Assembly (NCBI GenBank): GCA_963210315.1 | Contig: OY723290.1 | Location: forward strand, 1,860,001-1,924,000 | Reading direction: 5' to 3' | Source of the DNA: Rhynchopus euleeides | Taxonomy: Eukaryota > Euglenozoa > Diplonemea > Diplonemida > Diplonemidae | Length of the DNA: 64,000 bases | Part shown: positions 17,711 through 29,177 of the stretch, one piece after another | Layout: every line of letters starts with the position of its first letter | Numbering within the stretch: position 1 is the first letter of the stretch | Position numbers and translations under genes: made by a program | The notes under the pieces: generated by a model | Told to the model about the DNA's origin: nothing | Seen by the model: only the letters and a program-made list of their open reading frames with translations | Database searches by the model: none

Positions 17711-20495
17711 CACCTCCCTCCCGGCCGGGGGCCGGTACGGTCGGTCGTCGGCTGCGGCCAAAGGGCGTGCGGTAGCCGACGCCCTTTTGTGCTCGCCTCC
17801 TCCCTCCCACACGTATTCGTCCTCTTCATCGCTCTCAGTATTTCCCGTGCCTGCAGCGCATGCATCCACAAGTTTTGTGGATGCATCCACACACAGCCTG
17901 GAGCTCCGAAGCCCTGCCTGCAGTGTATGAATGTGTGCATGCCTGCAGGCAGTCATCCATACCCGGTTTGCCTGCAGGGGATGGAATTTTCAGGAAATGT
18001 GCCAAGGGCCAGTATGGACACCCCTAAAACCCTTCTGAAACCAAAAAGTCCACGAAAGGGGTTAAAACGGCTTAATTCGTTGATTTTGTGCATTTCCCTG
18101 CATTTCCCAGCCAAAAATCGAATTTGGCTGGGCGAGTAGTTGGCCAAAAACGCGAAAAATTCCAAAAAAATTGATTTTTCACAGAGGCCTAGAAACGTGC
18201 TCCTGGGTGAATGGGCCCAAAAATCGGCTTTTCGCCATTTTTTTGTCGATTTTCGGGGTTTCCGGCGATTTTCCTGTCCCAAGTCCATAAGCCATTTTTT
18301 GACTTTTTCGGGCATCCATGGATGCCGTGGATGCATGCATGGATGCATCCACACCATCCCCGGCCCCACTGAGCTCTGTCCTCGTTCATGACTGACGGGT
18401 TCACAGCCCTGCCTCCACGCCCTGACTTCTGTGACCCGCATCCCACGTCTGAGGGAGAGTCTTCCGAGTGCAGTCACCGAGACCAGGCCGCTATCTTCAG
18501 TCGGTTTCTGATCTGTAGTTGGAATTACCGTCTGTCAAGTGCACGTGGTGACAATGACTGTGACCCTGTCCCCCCCGCACCCCCCCTGAAACACACCGTC
18601 ACGGGTTTGTGGCAGGCTCCTTCCCCCCCGCACCCCCCCCCCGTTTTCAATTGCGACCCGGTTCCCGGGTTGTGTAGTGGCCGTTTCGCAGCGACCGTCT
18701 TCTCATCAGGACGGCCGGTTTCCCTGACGCCGCGATCACCAGTGGTGCGACGTTCTTGAAGGAGGTACTTCATCCCCCCCCCCCCCCCCCGCTCTGTTGC
18801 TTGGGTCTGGGCCTGATCGAAGGATCTGGCTGTGTTGCTTCTTACTCTGTTGTGCCTGTCATCGAAGAACTGTGGGAGGTCGGAACCAAGGAGGAGGAAC
18901 TGCTGGGACAGTGCTGCATACTCTCTTGATACACCTTGGTAAATCTGCGCTCCACTCGCGGTAACCCTAAACCTGGAAACAGGAGACGTCCATCTGGGAA
19001 CAGATGATCTTGATCGTGTTACCCATCTTTGCTATGAGCTACGATCAGGTTTTTGTCGTCACATGGGCCCATGAGCCGTGGATCTACTGGTGTTGAAGGA
19101 CAGGGTGCAGTTCTGGACAATGCATGGTCTGAATCTAAGGGGCTGATGAACCCGTGGGTCTGATATGATGCAGTGCATGATGACTGTATGCAGCTTCACG
19201 GCTGATCTGGAAATCCAGATGGCGGGGAGGTCAAAAAAATGCAGATCTCTTTTTCCAGCCCCTGCTGTCCGTATGTGCAGGGGCGGTGCATCCAGATACA
19301 CCGGGGGACCAGCCGTTTAATGAGCTGCCTGCTCCTCCTCTGTGCGTATTTCTCCTGTCCGTGGCGGCGAATGCGGCGAGGAACTGCGGATTGAGCCCCC
19401 CCCCCCCCCCCCCCCGTCGGCAGGGGCGGAGCGTGGGCAGGCTGACGGGGCAAGGCTGTGGCTGTTGAGCCATCGCTCTGGGAGGTCAGCAAAACCTGGA
19501 GGAGTATGTGCCACCCCCGGCCGGGGCGCACTCGCACCCGCTGCACACCCGCAGCAAGATGAGTTGCGGTACCCCGCACAGGTGTTCGAGTGGGCTGCCA
19601 TGGTCCTGCTCACGACGACCTGCAGGTCACCCGTCCCTGTCGTGCAGGCAGTGCCAGGAGGTGGTGGCCTCGTCAATCTAGCAGTGTTTGAGTTGACCGG
19701 GATGAGGCACTCCACTCTGGGTCTGCTGTTTGTGATGTACAAGCAACAAGCAGGTCTGACTGGAGTGGCCCTCCTCAACGGGCACACTGGCATCTGTGCA
19801 GCAGCACTATCCCACCCCCGGAACGCCCCGCGTAACACCGGTGGGAAGGACATTGTTCCTGGGCATCTAGAGGAGGACCCGGGCCGTTCGTTGTATTCTT
19901 CACAGTCGCAGCCTCCGGCTTGTCGTTGTTCGTCAGCGTTGCGCCCACCCAGCCTGTGCAGAGAACTTGTGCCGTCTTCAACAGTAACTTTTGGCCGACA
20001 ATTTTTGGGGCATTTTTTCACCAAACAAATTCTCTCTGCTGGCCAAGTCGAAGACTCGTTTGGGGACTTTTGGTGTCCCCAATTTTTCAATTTTTGAAAA
20101 ATATGCTCACTTTGCTAAACTGGACCCAACTCCCCACACTCTTTTTTTAGCGAAAAACAGCAAATTTCGGCCGATTTTTTCTCATTTTTTTTCATTTTTT
20201 TTCACCGACTTTTCCATACCCCCATAGGGCAATGATCGAGCCGAGCTCGTGATTGTTGACACAAAACAGACACTTAGGTGCCCCCCTCCCCTACCCTACC
20301 CTATCCTACCCCCCGTGTTGCCATCTGTTTTGAGGACGTCGTTGGTTCGAATATTTTTTCGTTGATGCGAAAAAATGTTAAAGGTTAAAACAATACCAGG
20401 CGGAAGAGTCCCAACAGAGCCTGCGTCTCACTGATGCAACCTTCCTCTTGTGCGGCGCAGAGCCTTTCTTCTTTCTGGAGGGGACAGGGGGGGGG
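17711..20495. other. long region without an assigned gene
   Basis: It contains inverted pairs built on GCATGCATCCAC (about 17856-17895 and again near 18320-18355), AT-rich stretches and C runs at 18772-18790 and 19395-19415. Overlapping frames of about 250 codons on both strands at 19317-20097 have no recognisable domains. The plus-strand stretch from about 19580 to 19800 is the more protein-like. Nothing firm can be called. Confidence 0.4.
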
Positions 20496-22756
20496 CACGG
20501 TGGCCTGGTCAGCTGACTGACCAGGTTTTGACCAGGTCCAAATCTGACCAGGTCATGACCAAATCTGACCTGGTCATGACCAGGTATGACCTGGTCATGA
20601 CCATGTCATACCTGGTCATGACCAGGTCATTTTCACCCATTTTAACCGGGGGGAACATGTTGAGTGGCCAAGCACGGGGGACAATTCGCATATTCCGGAC
20701 TCTCTCCGGCCGTTGTGGAAATTATGAGTCAAAAGGGTTCAACCATACCCCGAGTCGAGAAAGAAGTCGAAGCTTGAATCATGTTGGGCACAAGGGGAAA
20801 ATGGTCAAAATTGGCCCAAAATTACCAATAAAATATGCTGCAGTGCAGGGGGGTGGCGGGGGAGGGGAGGGTGGGGTCGGCGACGAAACTTGATGATCAG
20901 CAGCTTTGGCCCAAAATTACCAAAAAGGAATGAGGCCCCCTGCCCAGGTTCCCTGCCCGCCTGGACGCACTCAAGTGCCTCACACCGGGTCCCTCCCCCT
21001 GGTGGTATCCCAAAAAAATGTCGAGGAGGTCTGCATCATCCCAGGCCACGCAGAAGGCGTCGAGCTGTTTCACAGCAGCCTCGCGGCGCTGTTTGAAAAG
21101 CCATCGCACCACCCACTTTGACAAGGAGTGGGGCAGGAAGCTGACACGGAGTGAAGAGGCCGACAAGAAGAAGGCCAGGACACTGCCCGCAGTCTACTCC
21201 ATGCGTGTCTCTGGCAACGCGCGTCGGAGGCGGCATGAAGCGCCTCACGAGCGCCGACAAGAACTCGTCTGAGTACGAGGTGCTGACGGAAGCGGAGTGC
21301 TCGGATGAGGTGCTGGGAACCGATATGAAGAGGCTGCCCACCGCTCAAAGCGCGGTGGGCAGTACTTCTTCGAAGGCAGCTGAAAAACAACTGACCCCGA
21401 ACCCCCCCCCCATCACGCAGATCGGGAGGCATTCGATAGCAGACGTCCTCTTCTACCGGATCATCGTAGAGGTAGGTCCGGGAGCTGACGTGCCCGACGA
21501 GCACCCACCTGTCCTCGACGGATCGGTCATGACTGTCACGGTCATGAGGGACCTGCCCTACAAGAGCGAGGTTCCGAATGGTCTGCACGCCCGAACGTTT
21601 CACATTCCGGATCCGTTCATTGTGGCGGTGGGGGCAACACCACAGGCAACGCAGGGGCAGGGTGTCGTGACCATCGACATCCAGTTGGTGAACGCGGTGA
21701 TGAGGCAGGCGGTGGTGACAAAGAAGCCCGACCAGCGGGCGTGCCAGAGGACGAGAGTCCCATCGGCAGTGCCGTAACGGTTGACCACATCTGATTGTGA
21801 CACTTTTCAAAGAGTGTAAAAGAATGGAGAAGGGAGTGCCCTGCCTTGAATGCCTCAGGACCCTCAGGATCCTCAGAACTGCCACCTCTCCGACGAAGCG
21901 TTCGAGAGGGAGAATGGGGAGAGGAAATCGCGGGCCAGGACAACATCTGCTTGTTTCCGGGAGAGGGACCTGATGGTGTTCGAGCTGGCAAACTATGCCA
22001 GTTTCGGCAACGACCCCGCAAGAATCTTCGTGTACCCTCTTGCAATACAATGTCATATCGTTGTGCGGGAAGTGCATGACAGCGGGTCCCGTACGGATGA
22101 AAAACTTCGATTCGTTTCGGCACCGTCTCAGGGCTCTCGGTAGCAGTCGAGTAACCCCTGTCGGCCCGATCGATTCGCTCGGCAAGTGTTCCGATGGCTG
22201 GTTACTGACTGGCGATGCTGCCTGCAACAAACCGCGTGGTCTCCGTATTTGCCTCTGCGACAAGCAGCCGCCGATCCACACCCAGGATGCGAAGGACGGC
22301 GTGTTACGCAAGGCAGCACTGGCCTGTGAAGCCGACGACGACAACGAAGATCCCGAAGAAGAGGAAGAAGGAGAAGAATGTGAAGAAGCGGAAGAAGGCA
22401 GAAAGCTGCTGATCATCAAGTTTCGTCGCCGACCCCACCCTCCCCTCCCCCGCCACCCCCCTGCACTGCAGCATATTGCCAAAAAGGCGCCAAAAAGGCG
22501 GCTTGTTTTAGGTCACTTTTGGGCCAATTTTGACCATTTTCCCCTTGTGCCCAACATGATTCAAGCTTCGACTTCTTTCTCGACTCGGGGTATGGTTGAA
22601 CCCTTTTGACTCATAATTTACACAACGGCCGGAGAGAGTCCGGAATATGCGAATTGTCCCCCCTGCTTGGCCACTCAACATGTTCCCCCCGGTTAAAATG
22701 GGTGAAAATGACCTGGTCATGACCAGGTATGACATGGTCATGACCAGGCCACCGTG
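20496..22756. mobile_element. CACGGTGG-ended DNA transposon, 2.26 kb, long inverted repeats
   Basis: The left end CACGGTGGCCTGGTCA (20496) and right end TGACCAGGCCACCGTG (ending 22756) are inverted copies, with GG on both outer sides. The subterminal region consists of repeated CTGGTCATGACC-type palindromes. The inverted similarity then continues through about 200 bp (left to about 20830, right from about 22520), interrupted by differences in the number of palindromes. A broken plus-strand gene lies between the arms. Confidence 0.8.
21151..22431 (+). pseudogene. broken transposon gene with acidic C-terminus
   Basis: Coding-like plus-strand text runs in at least three frames. 21151-21777 includes SIADVLFYRIIVEVGPGADV and a helical end. 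21850-22143 includes AFERENGERKSRARTTSACF and ARIFVYPLAIQCHIVV. The last frame (to about 22430) ends in an acidic run (EADDDNEDPEEEEEGEE) followed by basic residues. The AFERE, ARIFVYPL and acidic-tail order resembles the TYERD, AHRLAVYVL and acidic-tail order of the gene in the 7.3-9.7 kb element. Frameshifts at about 21780 and 22140 mean this copy is probably dead. Function is presumably in transposition, by location only. A 470-codon minus-strand frame over the same DNA is rejected as a shadow. Confidence 0.4.
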
Positions 22757-22789
22757 GGGGTGAGGTAGGGGGGCGGGGGGGGGGGGGTA

Positions 22790-23936
22790 GGGGGGGTCAA
22801 ATGGGGGTGACAAACACGATTTTTCAAAAAACCGGCGCAGAGGCCCCAAAGCCCCCGTAAACCCTCCAAACCCCCCCAGATCGGTCCGGAAACCCATCGA
22901 ACCCCACTTTTCCACCATTCCGGGCACCTCAGGTGCCCGAATTGGGGTACCTAAATTTTGTGCCACCGTTTGGTACCGTACAGTGCCACTGTGTGGGAGG
23001 TTGGAAAAGAAAATGCCCCAACACACCACATCTGAGGGTTGCAATGCATGTTGCTTGCCAACCACGTCATCCGGTGGGTGTCAGGCGCTATGTAGGTGGC
23101 ATTAGCCAGGTCTTCGATGTGTTTTGGCTTGTATATATACCTCCCTGCCACCATGCACCGGGAGGCTGCCTGTAGGTACGGAACAGTCCAGATGGTCGTG
23201 TGATTCCTGTGCAGCAGTGCTCCACAACCGGGATGTGTTGACAACGACTGTTGCAACACGAGCTGTACATTCCGGGAACACATGAAGTGCGCTGTCGTGG
23301 TACCCATTGTGCCAGAATTGGTAGTTGCTGCGGTCTACTTTGCCTGGCCCAAGAGCACTGGTACTGAACGGTGCAATATGCGTGGCGCGGTGAATACAAC
23401 GGAAGCGCGCAAAGTCAATACAGCTCTCGGATGGCGGGTGGTGGTGCCACTAGTGTGTGACGTTCACTCGAGGATACAACGCATCACAATGAATCAGCAA
23501 CCGTGGACCGAGTACAATACGCTCTCTGTGGCTGGTGTGGGGGACAAAGGCAGTGCCTGTGCCGCAGGCAGGGAGGTATATATACAAGCCAAAACACATC
23601 GAAGACCTGGCTAATGCCACCTACATAGCGCCTGACACCCACCGGATGACGTGGTTGGCAAGCAACATGCATTGCAACCCTCAGATGTGGTGTGTTGGGG
23701 CATTTTCTTTTCCAACCTCCCACACAGTGGCACTGTACGGTACCAAACGGTGGCACAAAATTTAGGTACCCCAATTCGGGCACCTGAGGTGCCCGGAATG
23801 GTGGAAAAGTGGGGTTCGATGGGTTTCCGGACCGATCTGGGGGGGTTTGGAGGGTTTACGGGGGCTTTGGGGCCTCTGCGCCGGTTTTTTGAAAAATCGT
23901 GTTTGTCCACGTAAAAGGGTGGCATTTGACCCCCCC
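22790..23936. mobile_element. TA-flanked non-autonomous element with about 360-bp inverted repeats, copy 1
   Basis: GGGGGGGTCAAATG begins the left arm and CATTTGACCCCCCC ends the right arm, with TA directly outside both ends (22788-22789 and 23937-23938), as for Tc1/mariner-type insertions. The arms run to about 23150 and from about 23575. Each contains the palindrome GGGCACCTCAGGTGCCC and ends with GGGAGGTATATATAC or its complement. The central 420 bp encodes nothing recognisable. A near-identical copy in opposite orientation is at 60315-61462. Confidence 0.85.
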
Positions 23937-23938
23937 TA

Positions 23939-24795
23939 GGGGGGGGGGGGCGGGTGCTGAGTGATAATGCGGCTCAGAAGGCGACACGCCCTCTCTCTCC
24001 AGAAAGAACAAAACCTCAAAAATAATATGGCGCTCGAAGCCTGGAGTAACTTGTGCCGAGCGATAAAGCGTAGCGGAGTCGCAGAAGTAACGGGGGAGGG
24101 GGGAAATGTAAGCGATTGCACGACCGAATCTATAGTATTAGCACCTTCATTGGCTCCACTTCACAGGGGCTCACCACAGCCTCGAGGCTGTGGGGAAAAT
24201 ATCGATCGGTGCTGTGCTTCCGGAGCCCGGGTTCCCGGTGAACGGGGCGAGGTATCTTATTGTTTACGTATCTTTCACGTCGTGTGGGTGATGTGGGGAT
24301 GTGGGTGTTATGCACGGTGAGTCGCCAACAAGCCAACCCATGGGTGTCTTGTGGAATCTTGCCTTCCTTTCTCTGCCGACCCACTTGCCATCACAGCGGC
24401 ACCAGGCATCGCCTGACTGTGGGCTGGCTGCCAGCCCTTGGTGCGTCGCATGCTGCTGACGGTTCGGCTGGCCGTCACAGTGCCGTGGCTGTGGCTGCCT
24501 GTGCGTCTCTATCACCTGAGCCCTGGGTCTGCGCGGCTTCGTTGAGGTAGCAGCCCACGTGGTGATCCGTTCCGACTTGCTGTTTGCTGTTGTCTGGAGA
24601 AAGGCAATGAGGATGCGTGGTGACGCCTCGGCCCCCGCCCTGTGGGTGTTGCTTGATAGCGTGCAGACAGCTTGGGCACCATGGCGGTACGTGTGATGAC
24701 AGCACACCCCCACAGCAAGCACCCCACCCACACCACTTCAGGTTGCAGAAGCTGCATTCGAATAGAGACAAGACACAAGACCAATCAGCCGAACA
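23939..24795. other. region upstream of the secreted-protein gene
   Basis: No convincing protein in any frame. It must contain the promoter of the gene at 24796, but no TATA box or other element is distinct. Confidence 0.4.
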
Positions 24796-26838
24796 ATGCG
24801 TGGGTGCACAGCAGCGCTGCTGCTGATGGCGGTGGTGTCATGTGCAGACGCACACTACTCGCGGTCGCGGTACGGGAGCCGCGGGTCGTACTACCGGAAG
24901 AAGTACGGGGGGAGCAAGTACGGCAGCAAGTACGGCGGGAGTAAGTACGGTGGCGGCAAGTACGGCGGCGGCTACGGTGGTGGTGGCTACGGCGGGGGGA
25001 AGTACGGCGGCGGCTACGGTGGCAGCAAGTACGGCGGGAAGTACGGAGGCAAGTACGGGGGAGGCTACGGGGGCGGGTACGTGCCCGCCCCGGGCCCGCT
25101 GCCTGAGGAGGGGGAGTGCGTGGAGGCGTGGGTGCGTGGGGAGAAGGCGCACTGCTTCCGCGGGATGCGGAACTGCGAGCGGCCTGCCGGGGGTGGCGGG
25201 GCCGTGGTCGGGTGGTCCAACTCCGTGTCGAAGGGGACGGAGGTGCTCGACATGTGGGGCAACGCGAAGCACTGCAGCGGGAGCGGGTGGAAGACCGGTG
25301 AGGTGGAGCTTGTGGTGGACAAGGCCACGGTGGACCTGACGATCGACATCTCTTCTGGGTGGGAGATGGAGGAGGCGTCGATGTGGATCGGCCGCAGCAA
25401 GCTGCCGAAGCGGTCGTACGGGCGGTACACGGCGAAGCCGGAGCACTTCCCGTACAAGACGGCGGTGGAGGGTCTGCACAAGTTCAAGTTCCGCGGGGCT
25501 GCCCCGTCGTGCCTCTACTTCGCCGTGCACGTGAAGGTCTGTCGCGTGCGCACCACCCCGACTCCGACAGCGGTCCCGGCACCCCCGCGCACACCCTCTC
25601 CTCCGATGCGCACACCGTCCCCGCCGACGATGCCGCCTTCGCCTCCGACGCCGCCCACACCTCCGACACCCCCGACGCCTGTGCGCACCCCCAGCCCTGA
25701 GGGTGGCGTGCCGCCGCCGACACCCCCAACACCGCCGACACCTGTGCGTACGCCGAGCCCCGAGGGTGGTGTGCCTCCGCCGACGCCGCCCACACCCCCG
25801 ACGCCTGTGCGCACCCCCAGCCCTGAGGGTGGCGTGCCGCCGCCGACACCCCCGACACCCGGGATGACGCCGAGCCCCGAGGGTGGTGTGCCGCCGCCGA
25901 CGCCGCCCACACCCCCGACGCCGCCGACGCCTGTGCGTACCCCGAGCCCTGAGGGTGGCGTGCCGCCGCCCACACCCCCGACACCGCCGACACCCGGGAT
26001 GACACCGAGCCCCGAGGGCGGTGTGCCGCCACCCACGCCGCCGACACCCGGCAGCACCCCTGCACCGACATGCGTGGAGGAGGAGATCGACGTCGGTGTG
26101 ATCGAGCCCGAGCCGGAGGGCGGTGAGGCCGGTGGGGGCGAGACGACGCTTGTCGACTGGGGTGCCGGTGAGGCTGTCGAGGAGGGGATGAGCGGGTGGC
26201 CGCTGGGTGAGGGGCAGGAGTCGTCGCTGACAAACCTGCCGGGTGTGCTGCAGCGCCCGAAGACGAAGGCCTTCTTCCCCACGGACGGCGAGGCCCTCGA
26301 GGCCGGGAGCAAGCTGCGCGTGGAGTGCCCGGAGAGCTGCACAGGGGCGCCGTGCGAGGTGGTGATTGCGACGTACCACTGCCCCCCGTGCTCGTCCGCC
26401 ACGAACGGTGCGCTGCCGACGCTGCTGCCTGGGGCGGGGTGGAGCGCCGGTGGGTGTGCCCCCACCTTCAAGACCTTCATGCTGGGGAACGACCACAGCA
26501 TGGTTGCCTTCCGCAAGGTTGTGCCTGCCGGGACGGTTCTGGAGACCCCGAAGCTGGGCCAGCCGCTGACGAACGTGGCGGTGTTTGTGCGCCGCGGGGC
26601 GACGGACTGCACGGCCATCGCGGACCGCACCGGCTGCGCTGCCCAGGCAGAGTGCATGTGGGAGGGCACTCCCGGTGGCGAGGGCGGGGCGTGCGCCTCG
26701 AACTGGTGCCCTTCTGGGGCTGGGTCGGTGACGGGCGGGGAGACGGGCAGCGTGGCGTCGTGCGGCGAGTGTGTGACGACGCAGCCGCCCACCCCGCCTG
26801 TCCCTACCCCCGTGCCTGAGGGCACTGGCCCGAACTAG
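24796..26838 (+). CDS. secreted multidomain protein: Gly/Tyr/Lys-rich, lectin-like-size domain, Pro-rich hinge, Cys-containing C-domain
   Basis: The 680 residues start with a signal peptide (MRGCTAALLLMAVVSCADA, cleavage likely after Ala19). Residues about 20-96 repeat KYGG and GGYGG units, like cell-wall or adhesive proteins. Residues about 105-251 form a compact domain with a GWSN motif, SGWEMEEASMWIG, and paired Cys including CLYFAVHVKVC. I recall this pattern from uncharacterised secreted proteins of algae and bacteria. A Pro/Thr-rich hinge (about 252-425) repeats PSPEGGVPPPTPPTP six times with spacer changes. The C-terminal part (about 440-665) has around 14 Cys. An extracellular matrix or surface role is inferred. 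The start is chosen because it opens the signal peptide. Confidence 0.8.
   Translation: MRGCTAALLLMAVVSCADAHYSRSRYGSRGSYYRKKYGGSKYGSKYGGSKYGGGKYGGGYGGGGYGGGKYGGGYGGSKYGGKYGGKYGGGYGGGYVPAPGPLPEEGECVEAWVRGEKAHCFRGMRNCERPAGGGGAVVGWSNSVSKGTEVLDMWGNAKHCSGSGWKTGEVELVVDKATVDLTIDISSGWEMEEASMWIGRSKLPKRSYGRYTAKPEHFPYKTAVEGLHKFKFRGAAPSCLYFAVHVKVCRVRTTPTPTAVPAPPRTPSPPMRTPSPPTMPPSPPTPPTPPTPPTPVRTPSPEGGVPPPTPPTPPTPVRTPSPEGGVPPPTPPTPPTPVRTPSPEGGVPPPTPPTPGMTPSPEGGVPPPTPPTPPTPPTPVRTPSPEGGVPPPTPPTPPTPGMTPSPEGGVPPPTPPTPGSTPAPTCVEEEIDVGVIEPEPEGGEAGGGETTLVDWGAGEAVEEGMSGWPLGEGQESSLTNLPGVLQRPKTKAFFPTDGEALEAGSKLRVECPESCTGAPCEVVIATYHCPPCSSATNGALPTLLPGAGWSAGGCAPTFKTFMLGNDHSMVAFRKVVPAGTVLETPKLGQPLTNVAVFVRRGATDCTAIADRTGCAAQAECMWEGTPGGEGGACASNWCPSGAGSVTGGETGSVASCGECVTTQPPTPPVPTPVPEGTGPN
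25680..26060 (+). repeat. in-gene Pro/Thr/Ser tandem repeats
   Basis: Within the gene at 24796, a unit of about 54-63 bp encoding roughly VRTPSPEGGVPPPTPPTPPT repeats six times. Units alternate VRTPSP and GMTPSP starts and vary in the number of PPT triplets, the expected outcome of slippage. It holds the minus-strand frames over this region open. Confidence 0.85.
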
Positions 26839-27722
26839 TCGGGTTCAGAACCACCATGTGTGTGACCTGTGGGCTGGTGCATCCAGCTCCATACATCATG
26901 TCACTTCTTCATCCTGCTTCTTCACGAACATTGCGTCTATGCCATTGACATTGGTATTGTGTCTTGTGTGTGTGTGGGGTTGTCTGTGTATCTACTTCAG
27001 TGTCTGTGACTGGTGTGTGGGTAAGCCACACCCCCATCATTACAACACAACTTTATGTGCTGCACATCGCCGCCTTCTCCACACCAACTGCGTTGGCGGC
27101 GCTGTGCTGCAAGAACACCTCACACCCTTCCTGCTATGAGCAAGGCCCACGCCCTCTCTGCGTGCCGTGCCTGTGCCCCCTCCCCGTTGGCCTTTGCGTG
27201 CGAGACATCCTCGCACGCTGATGCCGCCTTGACTTCTTTTGCCTTTGCAGCCCACAGGCTTATGACCGAGCTGCTTCCACACTTCCACACCTTCCACACC
27301 CAACCTTCCCCATAGACGCCTTGCTTGCCCACACCTGCTGTACGATGTGTGCTGCACGTGAAACATCGTCGCAGCCTCACAGCTGTGCGGGTTCACGCCG
27401 TGCAGCACACAGAAGCGGCCTGGTGGCAACGGCATTCCTGAGGCAGAGATGGCGCTGTGTGTCCCGCCCGCAACGGGTGCCGCACATCGCAGCGACTGCA
27501 GATCAAAACCACAAATACAAAATTCCCGCACACATAAGACCGACCGCAGACCGTGCCACGGGAATGTTCGAAATGCGTACCCCCACTCCCACCCTTGCTC
27601 TCGCTGCGCATTGGAGAGGGTACGCGCAGCAGGAGGCCCAGTGACGGGGTTCAGGACCCTTCTTTGCGTGCTACACCCCCCGCATACCACAGACCTTAAC
27701 AGACACAGACACAGACAGAACA
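26839..27722. other. intergenic between two secreted-protein genes
   Basis: No conserved protein seen. The sequence is C/T- and CA-rich near the second gene, ending CAGACACAGACACAGACAG just before its start codon. Confidence 0.45.
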
Positions 27723-28652
27723 ATGAACACGGGAAGGATGGCCTACAGTGCGATACTCCTGCTGTGCGTCTCGAGCACAGCCGGGGGTGCTTGCACACCG
27801 TACACCAAGCCGCAGGAGTGTGAGCACCCTGCTCACTGCTACAACGCCGCCACTTGCACCTGTGGTCTGTTCCCTGTGCCGAAGTGCCCGACGGACCCTT
27901 GCGACGAGAACGAGTGTGCGTCTGGTTTCAAGTGCGTCGTGAACTCGTGTGGCGGGTGCAACCACCAGTGTGTGCGTGACATTCCGACCAAGACACCTGC
28001 CCCTGTCGCGAAGTGCACACCGTACAACCTGGCGCAGGAGTGTGAGCACCCTGCTCACTGCTACAACGCCGCCACTTGCACCTGCGGTCTGTTCCCTGTG
28101 CCGAAGTGCCCGACGGACCCTTGTGACGAGAATGAGTGCGCGCCTGGGACCAAGTGTGTCGTGAACTCGTGTGGCGGGTGCAACCACCAGTGTATTCCGA
28201 CCAAGACACCTGCCCCTGTCGCGAAGTGCACACCGTACACCAAGCCGCAGGAGTGTGAGCACCCTGCTCACTGCTACAACGCCGCCACTTGCACCTGTGG
28301 CCTGTTCCCTGTGCCGAAGTGCCCGACCGACCCTTGCGACGAGAACGAGTGCGCGTCTGGCTTCAAGTGCGTCGTGAACTCGTGTGGCGGGTGCAACCAC
28401 CAGTGCGTGCGTGACATTCCGACCAAGACACCTGCCCCTGTCGCGAAGTGCACACCGTACCACCTGGCGCAGAAGTGTGAGCACCCTGCCCACTGCTACA
28501 ACGCCGCCACTTGCACCTGTGGCCTGTTCCCTGTGCCGAAGTGCCCGACCGACCCTTGTGACGAGAACGAGTGTGTGTCTGGTACCAAGTGCGTCGTGAG
28601 CTCGTGTGGCGGGTGCAACCACCGGTGCGTGCGCGTCCCTGTCTTGTTTTGA
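27723..28652 (+). CDS. secreted Cys-rich protein with four tandem domains
   Basis: The 309 residues begin with a signal peptide (MNTGRMAYSAILLLCVSSTAGG). Four near-identical modules of 72-73 residues follow, each starting CTPY and containing HPAHCYNAATCTC, PKCPTDPCDENEC and CVVNSCGGCNHQC. That is about twelve Cys per module, presumably disulphide-bonded. The linker is IPTKTPAPVAK. The DNA period is 216-219 bp with very few differences, implying recent duplication or gene conversion. CVxxSCGGCN resembles loops in small protease-inhibitor-like domains, but I cannot name the family. No membrane anchor is seen. The neighbour at 24796 is also secreted, though nothing shows co-regulation. An alternative start at Met6 would also leave a signal peptide. 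Confidence 0.85.
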   Translation: MNTGRMAYSAILLLCVSSTAGGACTPYTKPQECEHPAHCYNAATCTCGLFPVPKCPTDPCDENECASGFKCVVNSCGGCNHQCVRDIPTKTPAPVAKCTPYNLAQECEHPAHCYNAATCTCGLFPVPKCPTDPCDENECAPGTKCVVNSCGGCNHQCIPTKTPAPVAKCTPYTKPQECEHPAHCYNAATCTCGLFPVPKCPTDPCDENECASGFKCVVNSCGGCNHQCVRDIPTKTPAPVAKCTPYHLAQKCEHPAHCYNAATCTCGLFPVPKCPTDPCDENECVSGTKCVVSSCGGCNHRCVRVPVLF

Positions 28653-29177
28653 TCCCCTTTGCCACCCCTACGATCGAACCAAGGAGGCCCGTCAAGGTGA
28701 CTTCCTGTGAATGCCTCTACCCGGCGTGCCAGTGTGAACCTTGTTGCCTCTTCTTGCCCCCCCCCCCCCCCCCCCCTCGCCACCCGCCAATCAAACACCC
28801 TCGTTCGACTTCTATTTGCCCTTCCTCCCGGGTTGTTGACGTTCTCTGAACCCTTGCACCCGGCACCAAGTATGCCTGGGACTTTGGCCTTTTTGGGCCC
28901 AAAAAGGGGTCGGGATTCCACTTTTTCTCCAAGGGTTTTTCGGGGGGGAAATGGCGCGCAATCCCCCTCGCGGGCAAGAAAATCCCCCCATCCCCACCAC
29001 ACAACCAGTGTGAGTGTGGTGTGTGGGTATTGGACGCCCTGTGTGATGAGAGATAGTGGCAACACAACAGCAACATGCCAGGCAAGGGGTGCCAAAAATG
29101 GGTTTTCGGGGCGTTATTGTAACGACCCCTTCCTATGCCCAGTGGCACAAGCTCAAGGATTTGGTTGCTCGACATAC
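28653..29177. other. intergenic, no gene
   Basis: Contains a C18 run near 28758 and a short inverted pair TTTTTGGGCCCAAAAA at 28889-28904. No conserved protein in any frame. Confidence 0.45.

Noticed and set aside
19317..20097. Overlapping 250-codon frames on both strands
   Set aside because: No domain, and both contain runs from a C19 tract. Not enough to call a gene on either strand.
21070..22482. 470-codon minus-strand frame in the 20.5-22.8 kb element
   Set aside because: Its composition (Ser, Arg, His, Leu runs such as SSPSSSSSGSSLSSS) is what the complement of the acidic plus-strand tail gives. The plus strand shows similarity to the other element's gene.
22801..23914. Frames of 76-185 codons inside the two TA-flanked elements
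   Set aside because: They come in mirrored pairs produced by the long inverted repeats, show no domains, and shift between the arms.
24838..26825. Long minus-strand frames (552 and 436 codons) opposite the secreted Gly/Pro-rich gene
   Set aside because: Low-complexity Arg/Gly text mirroring the Pro-rich repeats; the plus-strand protein has a signal peptide and a folded domain.
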